Under the pieces are notes generated by a model. That model saw nothing but the letters and a program-made list of their open reading frames with translations, was not told the origin of the DNA and ran no database searches. Source: Chloroflexota bacterium (GTDB taxonomy: Bacteria > Chloroflexota > Anaerolineae > Anaerolineales > Anaerolineaceae). Taken from it: 20,163 bases of DNA. The stretch is taken from assembly GCA_029777225.1 (NCBI GenBank), contig JAKOSR010000037.1, positions 1 to 20,163 on the forward strand, given 5' to 3'. Each line of letters begins with the position of its first letter. Positions within the stretch are counted from its first letter, which is position 1. Shown in pieces: positions 7,766 to 14,300 of the stretch. The position numbers and the translations under genes were made by a program.

Positions 7766-9907
7766 TTAGACTTTGTCCTCTATCCCCAGCGCGTCCCGCA
7801 GCCGGCGGGCCAGGCGCTCCTTTTCTGCGCCGCTCTCTGCTGCCTCAAGCAGTCCATCGAGGTCCCGTCCGAGCGCGGAGGTGCCACTCACGGCGCCCAG
7901 GTAGCCAGCTTCGCGGCGCTGGCAAATGGCGTTTAGGGCCGTGGCCAGTTCTGCCGGGGTGGCGTGCGCCAGGCGATCCGCTGGACCTCCAGGGTTGGTA
8001 TGGTCGCTGATTGTGCGGGTGACCGCCAGGTTAACCGGGCTTTTGATGGCCGGCGCCAGGCTGGCATAAATCAGCCACGCCAAAAAGCGTTTTTCAGCCC
8101 CCTGGTTATGAATTTTTTCGCGCAATAAGGGGTACAACGGGGCCAGGATTTTTGTGAAATCCCACGCGCCGTCCTTGAAATGACCCACCACCCCTGGCTT
8201 TATCTCACTTTCCAAGCCCGCGGTCCCCGTATCTGGGGTGGAGGAATATTGACTGAAGAAGTTGGAGTTTCTTACTCTGTAAAGTATGTTTAATACTGTG
8301 TCAAAATTACATAAACCGGACGAGACCAGGGTCTCAAAATAACAATTTATACCATCCACGAGGGTATCAAACTGACAAATCGTTTCAGCATCCAGCGTCT
8401 CATTCCGACAAATTCCGTCCTGGACCAAGGTCTCAAAATGACATAATCGGTCGGGGTGGGCCTGGGCGTTCTTTAGGGCCAGGGCCTGGAAATCACCATC
8501 CCGTGCGAACAAAGCCAGCATTTCCGCCTGCAAAGGGGCGGGTGGCGCGTACAAAAAGGCATACAAGGCCTGTTTGAGCGTCTCGTGGGAGGGGGTCAGT
8601 TGAACTTCATTCACGCGCAGGTGCCAATCGGTGCCATTGGCGCCGGCGCGGGTGCCCATCCGGCACAGGTATTGGCTGGCCAGCGCGCGGTTTTCTTCGC
8701 GCCAATCCCGGGTGTAGGCGGATTCGGGCTTGATTTCGGCATTGCGTGGCCGGCCGCGCGTGGAAGGCTGGGCGTGGGGGATGCGCTGCGGCAGTGTTTC
8801 CGAGCGAATCCAGCGCTGCAGGGTGGGCAAACCGCCGGGTACCCAGAATGTGTCACGGTCGTGCCCGCGCGCCCAGTCGATGTAACAACAGTTTTTACTC
8901 ATCAGGTAGAGCATGCCCAGGTCGTCCCCCAGCTGGGGAAGCACGTTTCTGAACCAGTACCAGGGCACAGCCAAAAAGCTGCCGGGCCTCACCAGGTGGG
9001 CAGCCAGGCGGTCGCACAGCCCGGCAATGGCAGCGTTCATCATCGGGGCAGGCAGGGCACGGCGCAAAACGTCATGCGTGCTGGCTGGCTGGTCGAACAA
9101 ACCCGTGCCGGCGGGGTCAGGCAAGCGGTAGGGAAAGCGTAAAATGTGGTCGCGGGGTGCGCGCAATGCCGCGGTCAGGACGCTGACAGGGTCTGCCTGC
9201 ACACCCTGGGCCAGCAGCCAGTTGTACAAATCCTGCGCGTCGCCGGGGGTGAGCAGCATGCCGCGGTAGTGATAGGTGTTGGGCAGGCGCTGCACGCGGG
9301 TACCATTGAAGGTATGCCCGTTATCCAGGCGCCGCACGAACCAATCCAAGCCACCATCTTTGAACACCCGGAAGAACTTCGCCCGGCTGATGACGTTTCC
9401 CAACATATTCAGCAGGGATTGCACGTTGATGGTCACCTGATCGCCCGCCCGCGGGTATAGCTGGTCCGCGCCGCGCTCGCGCGAGGTACGGTAAAAGGCC
9501 TGGCGCAGGGCCGTGGCAATCAGCACGGCAGACGAGCCCACATACGGGACAAAACGTAATAGGTAAGAGGGGATGGCGGCGATTGATTCCGGGGCAATGA
9601 TGGCTTCGGTCAGGTTGGTGGCGCCAATTTCAAGACGAAGGTCGTCTTCCGGTCCCCCCGAAAGTGTGCCCATGGGCACACTTGGCAAAAGAGAAAGTTG
9701 GAGGTGCTTGCCGGTCAGGTCCTGCACCACCGTTTCAATCGCTGGATAATACTGGCATAGCGAGGCGTACACCGGACCCGGCGCGCTCACCTTGTAATCG
9801 CCATCATAATCCAGCGCGCTGGAATCAAGCAGCTCCCTCAGCCGGCTATCTGTCACCGTCTCGAGGGCAGAGAGTATCTCTGGCCAGGCTACTTGCGCTT
9901 CCTTCAT
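7766..9907 (-). CDS. Unrecognised 713-residue protein; candidate replication initiator with internal iterons
   Basis: I do not recognise a family. The protein is soluble, with no signal or membrane segment. Residues about 160-230 (INVQSLLNMLGNVISRAKFFRVF, then a WFVRRLDNG strand pair) look like a helix-turn-helix or winged-helix DNA-binding element. Residues 489-537 contain five 11-residue units of the form C-x-F-[ED]-T-L-V, with cysteines at 489, 500, 511, 522 and 533. All five cysteines use TGT, although TGC predominates elsewhere in the gene, so the repeat seems constrained as DNA (see the repeat entry). The C-terminus (residues about 680-713) is a charged helix. The gene lies 121 bases downstream of an AAA ATPase gene on the same strand and opposite a parA-parB pair. 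By analogy with plasmids whose iterons sit inside rep, replication initiation is the best guess. A partition accessory or regulator is possible. Confidence 0.55.
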   Translation of the reverse strand: MKEAQVAWPEILSALETVTDSRLRELLDSSALDYDGDYKVSAPGPVYASLCQYYPAIETVVQDLTGKHLQLSLLPSVPMGTLSGGPEDDLRLEIGATNLTEAIIAPESIAAIPSYLLRFVPYVGSSAVLIATALRQAFYRTSRERGADQLYPRAGDQVTINVQSLLNMLGNVISRAKFFRVFKDGGLDWFVRRLDNGHTFNGTRVQRLPNTYHYRGMLLTPGDAQDLYNWLLAQGVQADPVSVLTAALRAPRDHILRFPYRLPDPAGTGLFDQPASTHDVLRRALPAPMMNAAIAGLCDRLAAHLVRPGSFLAVPWYWFRNVLPQLGDDLGMLYLMSKNCCYIDWARGHDRDTFWVPGGLPTLQRWIRSETLPQRIPHAQPSTRGRPRNAEIKPESAYTRDWREENRALASQYLCRMGTRAGANGTDWHLRVNEVQLTPSHETLKQALYAFLYAPPAPLQAEMLALFARDGDFQALALKNAQAHPDRLCHFETLVQDGICRNETLDAETICQFDTLVDGINCYFETLVSSGLCNFDTVLNILYRVRNSNFFSQYSSTPDTGTAGLESEIKPGVVGHFKDGAWDFTKILAPLYPLLREKIHNQGAEKRFLAWLIYASLAPAIKSPVNLAVTRTISDHTNPGGPADRLAHATPAELATALNAICQRREAGYLGAVSGTSALGRDLDGLLEAAESGAEKERLARRLRDALGIEDKV
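8246..8320. other. A+T-rich stretch beside the iterons (possible unwinding element)
   Basis: By eye this stretch is about two-thirds A+T, in a gene that is otherwise clearly G+C-rich, and it borders and slightly overlaps the first 33-bp repeat. Such a neighbour is usual for the unwinding element of iteron origins. It encodes a Ser/Asn/Tyr-rich linker (NILYRVRNSNFFSQYSS). The function is inferred. Confidence 0.4.
8298..8443 (+). repeat. Five direct repeats at 33-bp period (iteron-like), consensus GTCTCAAAATGACA
   Basis: The repeat cores start at 8298, 8331, 8364, 8397 and 8430, each exactly 33 bases apart, or about three helical turns. The 14-base cores are GTGTCAAAATTACA, GTCTCAAAATAACA, GTATCAAACTGACA, GTCTCATTCCGACA and GTCTCAAAATGACA, with 19 variable bases between them. 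They lie inside the 713-residue gene on the non-coding strand. Flanking positions at 8265 and 8463 do not match, so the array has five units. Regular phasing on one face of the helix is a hallmark of initiator-binding iterons. Confidence 0.85.
9662..9683. repeat. Palindrome copy 1 (parS-like), inside the 713-residue gene
   Basis: This is a perfect 22-bp palindrome whose core TGTGCCCATGGGCACA (9665-9680) recurs twice more in the window. It falls in codons for residues about 76-81 (SVPMGT). The sequence differs from canonical chromosomal parS (TGTTTCACGTGAAACA) but shares its 16-bp length and the TGT...ACA ends. Confidence 0.75.
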
Positions 9908-10005
9908 GACACTTTCAATCGCGTTTGTTGGTTTAGTGCCCCTTCCTTTCAGGCCGGGAATGACCGGCAGAAAAGAGTCTAGGGCATTTTATAAAAAATA
10001 CAAGC

Positions 10006-10011
10006 TGTCAA
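10006..10011 (-). promoter_or_regulatory. Candidate -35 box in the gap before the 713-residue gene
   Basis: A perfect TTGACA on the minus strand lies in the 121-bp gap between the ATPase gene and the 713-residue gene. The nearest -10-like box (TAAAAT at 9986-9991) is only 14 bases away, which is short. The two genes may therefore have separate promoters, but this is weak evidence. Confidence 0.25.
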
Positions 10012-10028
10012 AAGCGGAAAATGAGGGG

Positions 10029-10835
10029 TCAAATTTTCCACTTTCGGAAATTTGTTAATATTCCACGGTCATTTTGAGCGCCCAGGAGCGCTTCAAACTG
10101 CTGGTTGGCCAGGTTGAGCGCCTCAGAAAGCGAGCCATTCGCTTTTTGGGCAATCCTGCCAAATTCTTCTTCCGGGAATAAGGCCGTGGGGTCGGGGTGG
10201 CCGGCGGCCAGGCAGCGCCAAAACAGCATGCTGGCAATTTCCGGCACGCTTGGGGCGGAATAGGTCAGGTATTGACCCAGGAAACGGTTCAACCCGCCGA
10301 TGTTGCTGGTGAGGTTGTTCAGGTCCTGCAGGAATACAACGGCCTTGATTTTGCGCTGGTGCTCCACGGACCATTCCAGCAGCTGGGTCAGGTACTCCTG
10401 GTCCACCGGGGGGCCATCCAACACCAGCAAGAGCTGGTCGTCGCCCTCAGCGAGCCGCTCAAAGATGCTTTCAATCCGGTTGGCGTTGGAACGCGAGGAG
10501 GGTAGCCCAAGTGTTTCGATGACGCTCATCAAGAAATGGCGCGGTTCGGTGACCGTGTTGGTGTTCATGTATAGCCCAAAATGGGTGCCGCGTCCGGAAG
10601 TGGGAAAGCGCGTCTCAGCCAGCTTCATGGCCAGCATGCTCTTGCCGCTGCCACTGCTGCCTGAGACCACGCCAAGGTTCTTGGCCGGGTCTTTCTGGCT
10701 GCTGATGAAGTGGTGGGTGGCTTCCAGCGCCTGGCGCTGGCCGCTCAGGCCCGGGTAGAAAAAGCGCGTATCCCCAAAGCGCGTAAAGGGGTTTTCCAAA
10801 AGGTCAAAATGGATAAGGTCAACTGGAGTAATCAT
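10029..10835 (-). CDS. ExeA/AAA-type ATPase
   Basis: This 268-residue P-loop ATPase opens with FDLLENPFTRFGDTRFFYPG, the N-terminal pattern of ExeA-like AAA proteins. Walker A is GSSGSGKS (residues 59-66) and Walker B is LLLVLDG (135-141). The C-terminal part is helical, as in AAA lid domains. No membrane segment or peptidoglycan-binding domain is present, so a type II secretion role is unlikely. Relatives of this fold serve as DNA-bound loaders or target selectors (TniB/TnsC-like) as well as secretion ATPases. Its position upstream of an iteron-bearing gene and divergent from parAB suggests a helper for replication or DNA positioning; this is inference. The ribosome site is weak (GGCGGTGTGA). 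Confidence 0.75.
   Translation of the reverse strand: MITPVDLIHFDLLENPFTRFGDTRFFYPGLSGQRQALEATHHFISSQKDPAKNLGVVSGSSGSGKSMLAMKLAETRFPTSGRGTHFGLYMNTNTVTEPRHFLMSVIETLGLPSSRSNANRIESIFERLAEGDDQLLLVLDGPPVDQEYLTQLLEWSVEHQRKIKAVVFLQDLNNLTSNIGGLNRFLGQYLTYSAPSVPEIASMLFWRCLAAGHPDPTALFPEEEFGRIAQKANGSLSEALNLANQQFEALLGAQNDRGILTNFRKWKI
10068..10078 (-). repeat. Inverted copy of the iteron core
   Basis: The 11-base core CTCAAAATGAC matches the iteron consensus exactly on the minus strand, near the 3' end of the ATPase gene. A chance 11-base match in a window this size is expected about 1% of the time. It could be a single extra binding site, but it lacks the flanking bases of the full 14-mer. Confidence 0.35.
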
Positions 10836-10864
10836 TCACACCGCCGTCAAATTAATCTGAATGT

Positions 10865-10893
10865 AGGGTAGCACCTGGCTTTAGTTAAGTCAA
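10865..10893 (-). promoter_or_regulatory. Candidate promoter of the ATPase gene with overlapping dyad
   Basis: On the minus strand, TTGACT (10888-10893) and TACCCT (10865-10870) are 17 bases apart. A short dyad TTAAG...CTTAA (10885-10901) spans the -35 box and could be an operator. The -10 match is weak. Confidence 0.4.
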
Positions 10894-10960
10894 GTGCTTA
10901 ATGATAACAGATTACTTTGAGAAAGTGCTGTGAATATTTGAATCAAAAAGTGCGACTAAC

Positions 10961-10988
10961 TTGTAAAATCGAAAAACTAATGTAAAAT
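10961..10988 (+). promoter_or_regulatory. Candidate promoter of parA-parB
   Basis: TTGTAA (10961-10966) and TAAAAT (10983-10988) have a 16-bp spacer, about 43 bases before the parA ATG. The region is A+T-rich and contains the repeated TGTAAAATC. A short palindrome TGTGCACA at 11010-11017 lies between the promoter and the start codon. Confidence 0.5.
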
Positions 10989-11031
10989 CATAAATGACTA
11001 TTTTGCACCTGTGCACACCTGAGGAACTGAT

Positions 11032-11859
11032 ATGGCAATTATATCCCTGATTAATCGCAAGGGCGGTGTTGGCAAATCCACCATCAGCGTCAACCTGGCA
11101 GCCGGGCTGGCCACTTACGAGTCGCGCAAGCCGGGCAGCAAGCCCGTGTTGCTGATTGACATGGATGACCAACTCAGTGCCACCATCACCGCCATGGGCG
11201 GCGGATTCGACGATAAGTTCGTCCCCATCATCACCGCGGAAACGAACTACGCCAAATCCCTGGCCAATGGCTATAGTGCCTCGGAGTCCCTGATTGTTGA
11301 TTCCCTGCTCCCGCGCGACCGGCGCGAAAAGGTCAAAATCTTCCGCACCAACAAGGCCCACATGGACGGGTTGGAGGCAGCCCTCAAGGAACGCGAAGAG
11401 CCGGCCTTCCAGCTTACGTATTTCCTGGAGCCAATCAAAAATGATTTCTCCTACATCATCATCGACAATCCACCCTCAGCCGGCATGCTGCCGATGAACT
11501 CGCTGGTGGCCAGCACGCACGTGCTCATCCCCATCGAACCCGACGGACTGAGCCTGATTGGCCTGGCTGACATCCTGCGCATGGTGGAAAACGTACGCAA
11601 GACCACCAACCCCGGACTGGAAGTGCTTGGGATTATCCCCTCGCGGTTCCGCATGGTGCGGCGCCAATCGCGCGACGTAATCGACGACATGGAACGCATG
11701 TATGGGCACCTGTTGCTGCCCTACGTCAAGGACCTGGCCGAAATTTCTGCTGCCACCACGGCCGGCTATGACGTATTTTCCTATTGCCCTGAGAAATCCC
11801 AGGCCTATCGCTGCCTGTCCAACCTGGTGGACGCCGTCCTGGGCAAACTCGGGGGCTGA
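11032..11859 (+). CDS. parA: ParA-family partition ATPase
   Basis: This deviant-Walker ATPase binds DNA non-specifically and is stimulated by ParB to move replicons apart. The 275-residue protein has the signature KGGVGKST at residues 10-17, the Walker A' segment VLLIDMDDQ, and IIIDNPPSAG, the usual D-x-PP motif. There is no N-terminal helix-turn-helix domain, so it is of the short Soj-like or type Ib size and probably does not regulate its own promoter as large plasmid ParA proteins do. A segment of about 25 residues (from GFDDKFVPIITAETN) is less conserved. The ribosome site GAGGA lies 6 bases before the ATG. It is followed after 139 bases by parB, with a palindrome in the gap. Confidence 0.93.
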   Translation: MAIISLINRKGGVGKSTISVNLAAGLATYESRKPGSKPVLLIDMDDQLSATITAMGGGFDDKFVPIITAETNYAKSLANGYSASESLIVDSLLPRDRREKVKIFRTNKAHMDGLEAALKEREEPAFQLTYFLEPIKNDFSYIIIDNPPSAGMLPMNSLVASTHVLIPIEPDGLSLIGLADILRMVENVRKTTNPGLEVLGIIPSRFRMVRRQSRDVIDDMERMYGHLLLPYVKDLAEISAATTAGYDVFSYCPEKSQAYRCLSNLVDAVLGKLGG

Positions 11860-11884
11860 GGCAGGCGCCTGGGCCGGCAGGTGG

Positions 11885-11902
11885 GTGTGCCCATGGGCAC
11901 AC
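11885..11902. repeat. Palindrome copy 2 (parS-like), between parA and parB
   Basis: An 18-bp perfect palindrome contains the shared core TGTGCCCATGGGCACA (11886-11901). It lies in the 139-bp non-coding gap between parA and parB. That is the usual place for a partition centromere or an autoregulatory ParB site. Confidence 0.75.
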
Positions 11903-11998
11903 ATGGTCTTCTCCGACCTCCCGGCAGGCAGAACAAACAACGAAAACGCTCCACCCGTGGCAGCCTGAAGCCGCGGAGTGGATGGAGGAAGAACAAAC

Positions 11999-13138
11999 AT
12001 GGCCAAACCAGAAAAACGCAGTTTTGACAACCTGATTAATGTGACCTCGGACGCCTTCAACGCCAGTTCGGCTGTCACCGAAGACACCCTGGCCGACACG
12101 CCCAAGATGGTCAACCACCGTCAGAGCGTTTACCGCGTCCCACTTGCCATGATTAGACCGGACCGCTTCCAGGCGCGCTTTTTGTTGCCCCTGGCCCTGC
12201 GCGAGGCCTTTTACAGCGGCGAGCTCAGCTGGGCCGAAACGGTGCGGCGCTGGAAGGACATGGCCACCACGGATTACCTCATCCGCCAGGAGGTGGAAGA
12301 GCTGGAGAGCCTGGGCCAGTCCCTGCATGATACCGGCCAAATTAAACCCATCACCGGGCAGGTGATTAACGAAGAAGGCCGGGATGTCTTCCACATGCTC
12401 ACGGGCGAACGCCGCTTTTGGGCGACCGCGTTCAAGGCGGTGAACGACGGATACGAAACGGAGCCCTACGTCCTGGCGCTGATTGATAACCAGCCTTCGC
12501 TGGAGAAGCAAATTGCTGAAAACATGGCCTACAAGGCCCTCACGCCAGTGGGCAAGGCCCGCGCCGCCGCACGCCTTGTGCTGCAGGCCAATGGCATCCA
12601 TCCGGGGCCTGATGAAGACGAAACCACATTCTTCCGCAGGGTGGGGGAGCTGCGCCTGAGCGACGAGACCCGCGATACGCTCCAGCGCCTGCTGCAGCTT
12701 GAACGCACCTATTATGGCCGGCTGATGAAATTCTTTGAGCTGGATGAGGCCCTGCTGGAAGTGTGCGACCGCTCCGAAATGCCCGAACGCGTGTTGCGCG
12801 AGATTACCCAGTACGACCGCAAGCTGTGGCCGGCAGCCGTGGCTTTTTACGCGGAGCACGCCGGACGCACCTACCAGGACGTGCACGCTTTCCTGGAGCG
12901 ACAGCTTGGCCATGAGAAGACCCGTGCCGCGCGCCTGCCCGCCGACCCGGCCACCAAATCCGCCAAGGCCCTGCGCCGCGTGTTGCGTGGCGTGGAGGAG
13001 CTGCCCCAGGACGATAAGTTTGGCGCCCTGGCGGACGCCCTGGTTGGGGATGTGGATAAGGCCGAAGCGCGTGTGCTGGTACAGCGCATGGAACAACTTA
13101 CCGGGGTGCTCAAGCAGCGTCTTGAAGCGCTGAAATAG
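11999..13138 (+). CDS. parB: ParB-family partition protein (CTPase clamp), with an unusual insertion
   Basis: The 379-residue protein carries the ParB/Srx fold: IRPDRFQAR (residues 52-60), GQIKPI (113-118) and FHMLTGERRFWA (131-142), where GERR is the CTP-binding motif. Then comes IAENMAYKALTPVGKARAA (172-190), the start of the helix-turn-helix DNA-recognition domain. About 40 residues (from about 62, ALREAFYSGELSW to VEELE) separate the first two motifs, where typical ParB has a gap of about 15. The start at 11999 is chosen because GGAGG (11984-11988) lies 10 bases upstream; a GTG at 11978 would bypass this site. It stops with TAG. Its likely target is the repeated 16-bp palindrome, which differs from canonical parS; that pairing is inferred. 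Confidence 0.9.
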   Translation: MAKPEKRSFDNLINVTSDAFNASSAVTEDTLADTPKMVNHRQSVYRVPLAMIRPDRFQARFLLPLALREAFYSGELSWAETVRRWKDMATTDYLIRQEVEELESLGQSLHDTGQIKPITGQVINEEGRDVFHMLTGERRFWATAFKAVNDGYETEPYVLALIDNQPSLEKQIAENMAYKALTPVGKARAAARLVLQANGIHPGPDEDETTFFRRVGELRLSDETRDTLQRLLQLERTYYGRLMKFFELDEALLEVCDRSEMPERVLREITQYDRKLWPAAVAFYAEHAGRTYQDVHAFLERQLGHEKTRAARLPADPATKSAKALRRVLRGVEELPQDDKFGALADALVGDVDKAEARVLVQRMEQLTGVLKQRLEALK

Positions 13139-13163
13139 ACGCGACAAGCACCAAAAGCTACCC

Positions 13164-13199
13164 AAGCCCCCCGCGCGAGCAAGCCCGCGCGGGGGGCTT
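13164..13199 (+). terminator. Strong intrinsic terminator after parB
   Basis: A perfect 14-bp stem AAGCCCCCCGCGCG / CGCGCGGGGGGCTT with an 8-base loop, followed by TTTTG, lies 25 bases past the parB stop. Confidence 0.92.
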
Positions 13200-13363
13200 T
13201 TGTTACCGCTGTCGGGCTCGCTCCACGCCCGCGCCGGGCAGGCAAAACCGCGTGGCCTCCGACCGGTTTAGTCCCCGGAAACTGCCCTCGCGTCGATCCA
13301 CAACCCCAAGCTGGCGGAGCACAAAGCTTCAAAGCGCTCGTGTTTTTGTCTCGGCCATATCTC

Positions 13364-13422
13364 TGCGTAAACACTGCCCTGGTCGCCATGCCGGTATGGT
13401 CTGCCCATTTTCTGTTTACGCA
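13364..13422. repeat. Inverted repeat TGCGTAAACA / TGTTTACGCA around an inner palindrome
   Basis: Perfect 10-bp arms (13364-13373 and 13413-13422) are 39 bases apart. Almost exactly in the middle (13386-13399) lies a near-perfect 14-bp palindrome, CCATGCCGGTATGG. The region is non-coding. It could be a protein-binding dyad or a hairpin; no protein can be assigned. Confidence 0.5.
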
Positions 13423-13673
13423 AGCCTCGGTTTCAACCCAGACGATTCCCCGACCTTTCGCCCGGGATGGTTTTTCTGTCTCTTTTTCACCAACTTGAAC
13501 CCAGAACCAACCCTGGCCATCCGCGCGAGCATCCCAGTGAAGCTGGCAGCCAAGCCAATGTTTGAAGCCTGCCCAGCCCCGCCAGATCCACTATGTGTGG
13601 AAGGCCATAAACACCCCAATCAGGTATTCTCGCCCTGGTTATCTGCCAGCACTATGCTATTCGCATGACCAAG

Positions 13674-13689
13674 TGTGCCCATGGGCACA
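13674..13689. repeat. Palindrome copy 3 (parS-like), downstream of parB
   Basis: This is the third perfect copy of TGTGCCCATGGGCACA, in non-coding DNA 535 bases past the parB stop and 38 bases before a perfect iteron core. Confidence 0.75.
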
Positions 13690-13727
13690 GGTAATCATGC
13701 GTATAGGTTAATAGAATTCAGCTGATA

Positions 13728-13741
13728 GTCTCAAAATGACA
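13728..13741 (+). repeat. Isolated perfect iteron copy
   Basis: GTCTCAAAATGACA is identical over 14 bases to the repeat at 8430-8443, about 5.3 kb away. It lies in non-coding DNA, so conservation cannot be due to protein sequence. A chance exact 14-base match in this window is very unlikely (about 1 in several thousand). Confidence 0.7.
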
Positions 13742-14246
13742 AAAAAGGATCAACCCCTCACCCGATTGTGTTCGTCAACAGCCCAACCATGGCCATCACA
13801 GGGCACGCGAGGGCAATATTCAGCTCACCATTTTTACCCATTCATGGCAGGCAGAGTGGGGTGGGGTGGTCAACGCCTCGGGCAAAATGGCTGGCATCTT
13901 TGCCTGTCACTTTCTACTCAGAGCTCCTTTTCTACCCCCAAGGCACGCGAAGGCAGGTTTCTTTTCCTCGCGGGCGATTTTTTCCGCGCTTTAGGCCAAA
14001 AATCAGCCCGTAAAAGGCTTTTGACGTCCAATAACGGCCGTGGAGCCATTCAAGCCGGCTAAGCGGCATTTTTGCGGGGTTAACCATCCACCCATTCGCG
14101 TCTCCCACGCCATCCATGGCTGACTGTTTGACCCCTTCCCGGGCCTCACAGGCTCCGCCAGTTCAAGCGCTACCTGTGCCAGCCTGCCCGCTAAAATCCA
14201 CGCGTGACAATTTCCTCCGTCTGCCTTCCACTCGCCTGCCAGGCAT

Positions 14247-14282
14247 AAAAAACAAGCTGACTTATGGGTCAGCTTGTTTTTT
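14247..14282. terminator. Intrinsic terminator of the cytochrome-flavoprotein operon
   Basis: A perfect 15-bp stem AAAAAACAAGCTGAC / GTCAGCTTGTTTTTT with the loop TTATGG lies just past the 3' end of the flavoprotein gene (minus strand). A/T tracts make it bidirectional. Confidence 0.9.
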
Positions 14283-14300
14283 ACTGTATGGTATTCCGGA

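Larger units (their letters stand above)
13139..14300. other. Long non-coding region beyond parB (candidate origin/centromere DNA)
   Basis: About 1.16 kb separates parB from the flavoprotein gene. Open frames here have biased Ser/Pro/Arg compositions and no recognisable motif or good ribosome site, so I call no gene. It holds two terminators (listed separately), a dyad at 13364-13422, palindrome copy 3, a perfect iteron copy, and a 14-bp direct repeat GGCACGCGARGGCA at 13802-13815 and 13942-13955. It has no rRNA or tRNA features that I can see. Confidence 0.6.

Noticed and set aside
8298..8443. CRISPR array
   Set aside because: The conserved core is 14 bases with 19-base gaps that are coding sequence; there are no spacers of the right size, and repeats vary among themselves.
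8652..8668. Fourth copy of the parS-like palindrome (GTGCCCAT..GGCACAG)
   Set aside because: The arms are offset by one base and the centre does not match; it lies in coding sequence and is within chance for the G+C-rich gene.
9953..9968. Hairpin GCCGG...CCGGC between the ATPase and the 713-residue gene as a terminator
   Set aside because: The stem is only 5 bp and no T-tract follows on the minus strand.
10912..10923. Degenerate iteron near the divergent promoters (TTACTTTGAGAA)
   Set aside because: Only about 8 of 11 core bases match; too weak to call.
11726..13165. Long (479-codon) open frame on the minus strand opposite parB and the end of parA
   Set aside because: It is antisense to two well-supported genes, starts past the parB stop, and its translation shows no domain; GC-rich third positions explain the lack of stops.
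13252..13668. 138-codon open frame in the region beyond parB
   Set aside because: Ser/Pro/Arg-biased composition, no good ribosome site, no motif; its 3' end runs to within a few bases of the palindrome. Best read as non-coding DNA.
9665..13689. Canonical chromosomal parS (TGTTTCACGTGAAACA)
   Set aside because: No match was found; only the different palindrome TGTGCCCATGGGCACA is present.
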